Assembly (NCBI RefSeq): GCF_009932335.1
Contig: NZ_BLJF01000001.1
Span: 2,542,001 to 2,606,000 of the forward strand
Length of the DNA stretch: 64,000 bases
From: Pseudomonas asiatica
GTDB lineage: Bacteria; Pseudomonadota; Gammaproteobacteria; Pseudomonadales; Pseudomonadaceae
Direction: 5' to 3'
Shown here: positions 60,109-64,000 of the stretch, one piece after another
How the letters are laid out: the number at the start of each line of letters is the position of its first letter
How positions within the stretch are numbered: position 1 is the first letter of the stretch
Notes under the pieces: generated by a model
Seen by the model: only the letters and a program-made list of their open reading frames with translations
Database searches by the model: none
What the model was told of the DNA's origin: nothing
Program-made: the position numbers and the translations under genes

Positions 60109-63100
60109 GAGCGATCTCCATGCGCGGTGGCGACACTCAGGTTCCACGGCCCAATTCGCTTGATTCCAAACAGGACTTCGTAAAGCAGCGGAATCAAGCC
60201 CAACGTCACCAGCGTTCCGAGTGCCAGCCCACCGATCATCGCGATCGCCATCCCTTTCCATAATGGTCCGGAGAAGAGCATGAGTGGCACCAGTCCCGAA
60301 ATGCAGGTGACCTTGGTCATCACGATTGGACGAAGCCGTTGTATCGCGGCCCCAACCAAGGCTTCATGGCGTGGCAGGCCTTCCGCTAGCCCCTGGTCGA
60401 TGCGTTCCAGCAAGAGCACGGCGTTGTTGACAATGATCCCGAACAGGGCCAGTACGCCGAAGGTCGCCATGAAGCTGAAAGGTGTGCCGGTCAGCTTCAG
60501 AGCCAATACCACGCCGATAAGCGTGAAAGGGATCGTCGCGAGGATCACACCGAGCTTGCGGAAAGAATTGAACTGCCATACGAACAGCATCAGCATCGCC
60601 AGAAATGCGAGGGGCATGTAGGTCGACAGCGCGGCGTTCGATTCGGCGGCTTCCTCGATCTCGCCGCCAAGTTCAACCGAGTAGCCCGCGGGCAGGTCCA
60701 GGGCAGCGACGCTAGGCGCCAGGCGGTTGATGATCTCCTGGGCGGTGTAAGAGGTGTTCTGTCCTTGCACGGTGATCGTGCGGATGAGATTGCGCCGTTG
60801 GATGACCGAGGGCTCGCTCGCGAGCGATACGTCTGCGACCTGAGCCAGCGTCACCGCTGGACCGCCGTTGGTGGGATAGATGAGCGTCGCGCCTACGTCT
60901 GCCGTGCTGCGACGCTCGCTTACGATACTGCGCAGGACGATCGGGACGGAGGTGTCACCGTCGCGAATAACCGAGATCGATCTGCCGCTGTAGCGGACAT
61001 CCAGCCCGCCAGCGATGTCTTCAGTCGTCACGCCCGCCCGACGCGCGCGGTCCTGGTCGACCCGTACGTCGATGCGGCCAACGCGCGTATCCCAATCGTT
61101 CTTGACGTTGATGGTGCCGGGCAGCTTGCGCAGCGCTGCTTCGATTTTGGACGCGGCCCCCAACAATACCTCCTCATCCGGACCGCTGACGCGATAAATG
61201 GCAGTCCCTGACTCGGTCGCACCGAGCGAGAAACGCTTGGGCTCGGCGCGCACGTCGCCATGTGCTTGCGCAAAGTAGCTGCGGGTGCGGGCGAGGACGG
61301 CGTCGATGTCGCTCTTCGGCTTCAATGTGACAACGAAGTACGCGATGTTCGATGCCGGCAGTGGTGGATTCAGGCTAAGGATGAAGCGCGGGCCACCATC
61401 GGCGACGTAGCCGATGTGATCGGAGACTTCTGGATTGATGTTCGTGTCGCCCAGCCAACCACTGATCTGCTTCACGCGGGCGAGCGTTTCGCGCGAGTCG
61501 GTACCGGGGGCGAGCTGCACCGGAATCTGGAACTGAAGCCGGTCGGACTTGGGCATGAAATCGTACGGCAGGGTGGTGAAGCCATACAGCGCAATGGCAA
61601 GCGCCGCGATCATCGACGCTACATAGACCGCCTTATGGTGGAGCACCCACTCCAGTACGCGCCGGTAGCCACGGTAGAAGCGGGTGTCATAGGCGTCGCC
61701 CTGCTCCTGCTTGTGATGGGGTTTGGCGAAGTGGTAGCACAATAGGGGCGTGACAGTCAGGCACAGCAGCCACGAAGCGAACAACGTCAGTGCCAGCACG
61801 ACCACGAGATTGTGCAGATACTCGCTCGTGGCGTTCTGGCCAAAAAAGAACGGCGAGAACACGATCACGATCACGAGCGAGGACGTGAGCAGCGGAATGG
61901 CGAGCGTGCGGCCCGCCTCGAGGCAGGCATGCTTACGATCTTCGCCACCGGCCAGGCGGCGTTCGATGTCTTCGGCAATCACAATGCCGTTGTCCACCAA
62001 CAAGCCGAGCGCAATGATGATGGCGCCCATCGAGACGTTCTGAAGCTCGATGTTCATCGCGCGCATGACGATGAGTGCACTGAGGATCGTCAACGGCACG
62101 ATCATGCCCACGATGATCCCGGTGCGCCAACCGAGAAATAGCACGACGACACCGAGGACGACGATGATCGTCTCCATCATGACGTGGTTCATTTTGCCCA
62201 TCTCGTGCTTGACGACATCGGCCTGGAAAGTGACGTATGACAGATCGAAACCCGCCGGCAGCAGCTTCTCCTGGTCTGCAACCCGTGCTTTGAGCGCTTT
62301 TCCGAACTGCTCCACGTTCTGACCGGAGGCCATCGAAACCGCCATGACGACAGCGGGCTGGCCTTTGTAGATGGCAGCAGATTCCGGCGGATCGGCTGGC
62401 CGCACACTCACCTGCGCCAGTTCACCCAATGCGATCGTCGGCACGGGCGCCGTACTACTTTGCGGTCGTGGCAGCGCGATCGGCATTGCTCGCAGGGAGG
62501 GAGCGTCACGCACTTCGCCACTGACCGCCAAGGTTGCATTGATGCCGCCGACAACAATTTGTCCACCCGAAGCGACGACGTTCTGTTTGACGAGTTGGTC
62601 GATCACCCCCTGTGGTGTCAGCTCCAATCGCGCGAGCCTAGGCCGATCGAATTCGAGATAGACGCGCTCTTCCTGCAGGCCGTAGAAAGTGATGCGCTCA
62701 ATACCAGGCACGGTGTACAGGCGGTCGCGCATCTGCTTGAGCGCGACGCGCATCTCGCTCATGGAGTAACCTGGTGCAGTGACCGCAATCGAGGCAACCG
62801 CGACGCGGCCGAAGTCTTCGTCGACGAAAGGCCCCATCGTGCTCTGTGGTAAGGCATCCTTCGAATCGGCGACCTTGGCCCGGACGCGCTGCCAGATCGG
62901 TGCCAAGTCGGTGTAGCGGTCCCAGATCGTGACCTGGATCATGGCGCTGCCTGCGCGCACGGTGCTCGTCACGCGCTTGACCTCTGCCAGTTCGCGCAAG
63001 CGCTCCTCGATCGGCCGGGCAATGAGTTGCTCAACGCGTTCGGCGGGCAGCCCCGGGTTCAACGCCGTGACCATCGCATCGCGGACCGTGACAGTCGGCT

Positions 63101-63209
63101 CCTCCTGAGAAGGAAAATTCAGGAAGGTCGCGATGCCGGCGACGAAAATGATGAGCGCTACAAAGTAGGTAAGTCGACTGGCGCGCAGCGCCATCTCGGT
63201 GATCTTCAT
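60105..63209 (-). CDS. RND efflux pump inner-membrane transporter
   Basis: 1034 residues, full length for the RND family. Helices at 13-32, about 340-560 and 860-1010, two large periplasmic loops. The proton-relay helix reads ALGLLVDNGIVIAEDIERR; the second half has FGIIVNNAVLLLERIDQGL. Closest in pattern to acriflavin-type pumps of the NN/DN class rather than to AcrB. It works with the membrane fusion protein upstream; no outer-membrane channel gene is in view. Confidence 0.92.
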   Translation of the reverse strand: MKITEMALRASRLTYFVALIIFVAGIATFLNFPSQEEPTVTVRDAMVTALNPGLPAERVEQLIARPIEERLRELAEVKRVTSTVRAGSAMIQVTIWDRYTDLAPIWQRVRAKVADSKDALPQSTMGPFVDEDFGRVAVASIAVTAPGYSMSEMRVALKQMRDRLYTVPGIERITFYGLQEERVYLEFDRPRLARLELTPQGVIDQLVKQNVVASGGQIVVGGINATLAVSGEVRDAPSLRAMPIALPRPQSSTAPVPTIALGELAQVSVRPADPPESAAIYKGQPAVVMAVSMASGQNVEQFGKALKARVADQEKLLPAGFDLSYVTFQADVVKHEMGKMNHVMMETIIVVLGVVVLFLGWRTGIIVGMIVPLTILSALIVMRAMNIELQNVSMGAIIIALGLLVDNGIVIAEDIERRLAGGEDRKHACLEAGRTLAIPLLTSSLVIVIVFSPFFFGQNATSEYLHNLVVVLALTLFASWLLCLTVTPLLCYHFAKPHHKQEQGDAYDTRFYRGYRRVLEWVLHHKAVYVASMIAALAIALYGFTTLPYDFMPKSDRLQFQIPVQLAPGTDSRETLARVKQISGWLGDTNINPEVSDHIGYVADGGPRFILSLNPPLPASNIAYFVVTLKPKSDIDAVLARTRSYFAQAHGDVRAEPKRFSLGATESGTAIYRVSGPDEEVLLGAASKIEAALRKLPGTINVKNDWDTRVGRIDVRVDQDRARRAGVTTEDIAGGLDVRYSGRSISVIRDGDTSVPIVLRSIVSERRSTADVGATLIYPTNGGPAVTLAQVADVSLASEPSVIQRRNLIRTITVQGQNTSYTAQEIINRLAPSVAALDLPAGYSVELGGEIEEAAESNAALSTYMPLAFLAMLMLFVWQFNSFRKLGVILATIPFTLIGVVLALKLTGTPFSFMATFGVLALFGIIVNNAVLLLERIDQGLAEGLPRHEALVGAAIQRLRPIVMTKVTCISGLVPLMLFSGPLWKGMAIAMIGGLALGTLVTLGLIPLLYEVLFGIKRIGPWNLSVATAHGDRS

Positions 63210-63233
63210 GATGAAGTAACCTGGTGGATCGCG

Positions 63234-64000
63234 TTAGCGCTTGGTCAATTGAGTGGTGGCTTCCAGTGGTGTCACTGGCTGTCCATCGGTGAGCCATCCT
63301 CCTCCGGCGGCAACCACCGTCTCGCCGGGCTTGAGTCCAGCGAGGACGCGCGCGCTGTCTCCTTCCTGTACCGGCGTGAAGCGCACCGCGCGACGGTGCA
63401 CCTTCTTATCTTCAGGGGTGTAGACGAAGACGGAAGCCTCGCCCGGCTTCGTGCCGAGCACCAGCGAGGCATAAGGTATGGATACAGTCTCGGGCCGAGA
63501 GGTCTTGGAGGTTGCCGCAGGTGCGTCGAGCACGACCTGTACGGGAATACCTGGCCGAAGTGCGCGCGCTTGCGCGTTATCTTCAGGCACTAGCACCACG
63601 GGTAGGAGCGAGCCATTTTCGGCGCGCAGACCGACACGACGTACCACCGCTCGGATTGGTTGTTCGGCTCCGCTCCAGCTCAGTTCTGCGCGTTGGCCGA
63701 CATCTATGTGAGGTGCCTGTGTAGTAGACGCGTTCGCGATGATCTCAGTGCCACTGCGCACGCCGTCGACCTGAAATACCGGCGCACCAGCAGCAATGTC
63801 GGTGAACGCCAAAGCCAGCTTTTCCGCCACGACACCATCGAAAGGAGCGACGATCATCGTGCCACGTTGTGCTCGTTCGGCCAGGCCAAGCGCCGCCTTG
63901 GCAGTGCGCGCTTGACCCTCTGCGACCGCTAGCTGCGCCTTCGCGCTCTCGAACGCAGCAGGGGAGATGACTTCGCTTTCGAGCAACCGGCGCTGTTGAT
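63234..64000 (-). CDS. RND membrane fusion protein (HlyD-like), 5' end outside window
   Basis: The frame is open to the right edge, so the N-terminal signal and first hairpin are cut off. The visible 254 residues hold the end of the coiled hairpin (SAKAQLAVAEGQARTAKAAL), the lipoyl half motif (GTMIVAPFDGVVAEKLALAF), beta-barrel and membrane-proximal parts (LKPGETVVAAGGGWLTDGQP). It precedes the RND gene by 24 bases and links the pump to an outer-membrane channel. The operon promoter lies to the right, outside the window. Confidence 0.9.
   Translation of the reverse strand, partial: QQRRLLESEVISPAAFESAKAQLAVAEGQARTAKAALGLAERAQRGTMIVAPFDGVVAEKLALAFTDIAAGAPVFQVDGVRSGTEIIANASTTQAPHIDVGQRAELSWSGAEQPIRAVVRRVGLRAENGSLLPVVLVPEDNAQARALRPGIPVQVVLDAPAATSKTSRPETVSIPYASLVLGTKPGEASVFVYTPEDKKVHRRAVRFTPVQEGDSARVLAGLKPGETVVAAGGGWLTDGQPVTPLEATTQLTKR

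Overview
The window is G+C-rich and reads as a Pseudomonas chromosome of the P. putida type, with the left part of an integrative and conjugative element (ICE) of the Tn4371 family inserted in it. The Pseudomonas call rests on gene content and order (iorAB-cytochrome c-XdhC, a second short argC, an alkanesulfonate-type ABC operon, NCS1 permease plus flavin monooxygenase) and on many short inverted repetitive elements (REP/BIME) of P. putida type between genes. The ICE call rests on the gene set int, radC, DUF932, large parB, DUF736, DUF2958, DUF2285, repA, parA, DUF2840, traF, relaxase.

Layout. 1-26.7 kb is chromosomal: a 5' partial ycaO, a three-subunit molybdenum hydroxylase operon with its XdhC chaperone, transporters (BCCT, LysE, NCS1, sulfonate-type ABC), LysR and AraC regulators, and small oxidoreductases. 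A strong terminator ends this part, and the ICE left end (attL) probably lies in its T-tract near 26.81 kb. 27-28.5 kb holds the tyrosine integrase and a nuclease remnant. 28.5-37.7 kb is a defence-like cargo island, by eye less G+C rich. It holds a RelE/HTH toxin-antitoxin pair, a HEPN-like protein with a CoiA-like putative nuclease, and then a WYL repressor plus membrane protein facing a divergent operon of MBL hydrolase, E2-E1-JAB fusion and second MBL hydrolase. 38-55.3 kb is ICE backbone. It is interrupted at 43.15-45.95 kb by a cassette bounded by 50-bp inverted repeats that splits a small backbone gene and carries an IS30 remnant and two membrane proteins. Three 18-bp iterons lie between repA and parA. 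55.3-64 kb is a second cargo block on the minus strand: an operon for a membrane fusion protein, RND pump, SMR-like protein, lipoprotein, and an MCE (Mla-like) ABC transporter. The first gene of this operon runs off the right edge. The usual next ICE genes (traG, trb) and attR lie outside the window.

The most interesting system is the divergent 31.3-37.7 kb unit. It combines complete ubiquitin-like conjugation (E2 and E1) and deconjugation (JAB) domains in one protein with two MBL-fold enzymes. No ubiquitin-like protein is visible, and the controlling gene has the CapW/BrxR architecture. I infer an anti-phage role. The protein modified and the effector cannot be read from the sequence.
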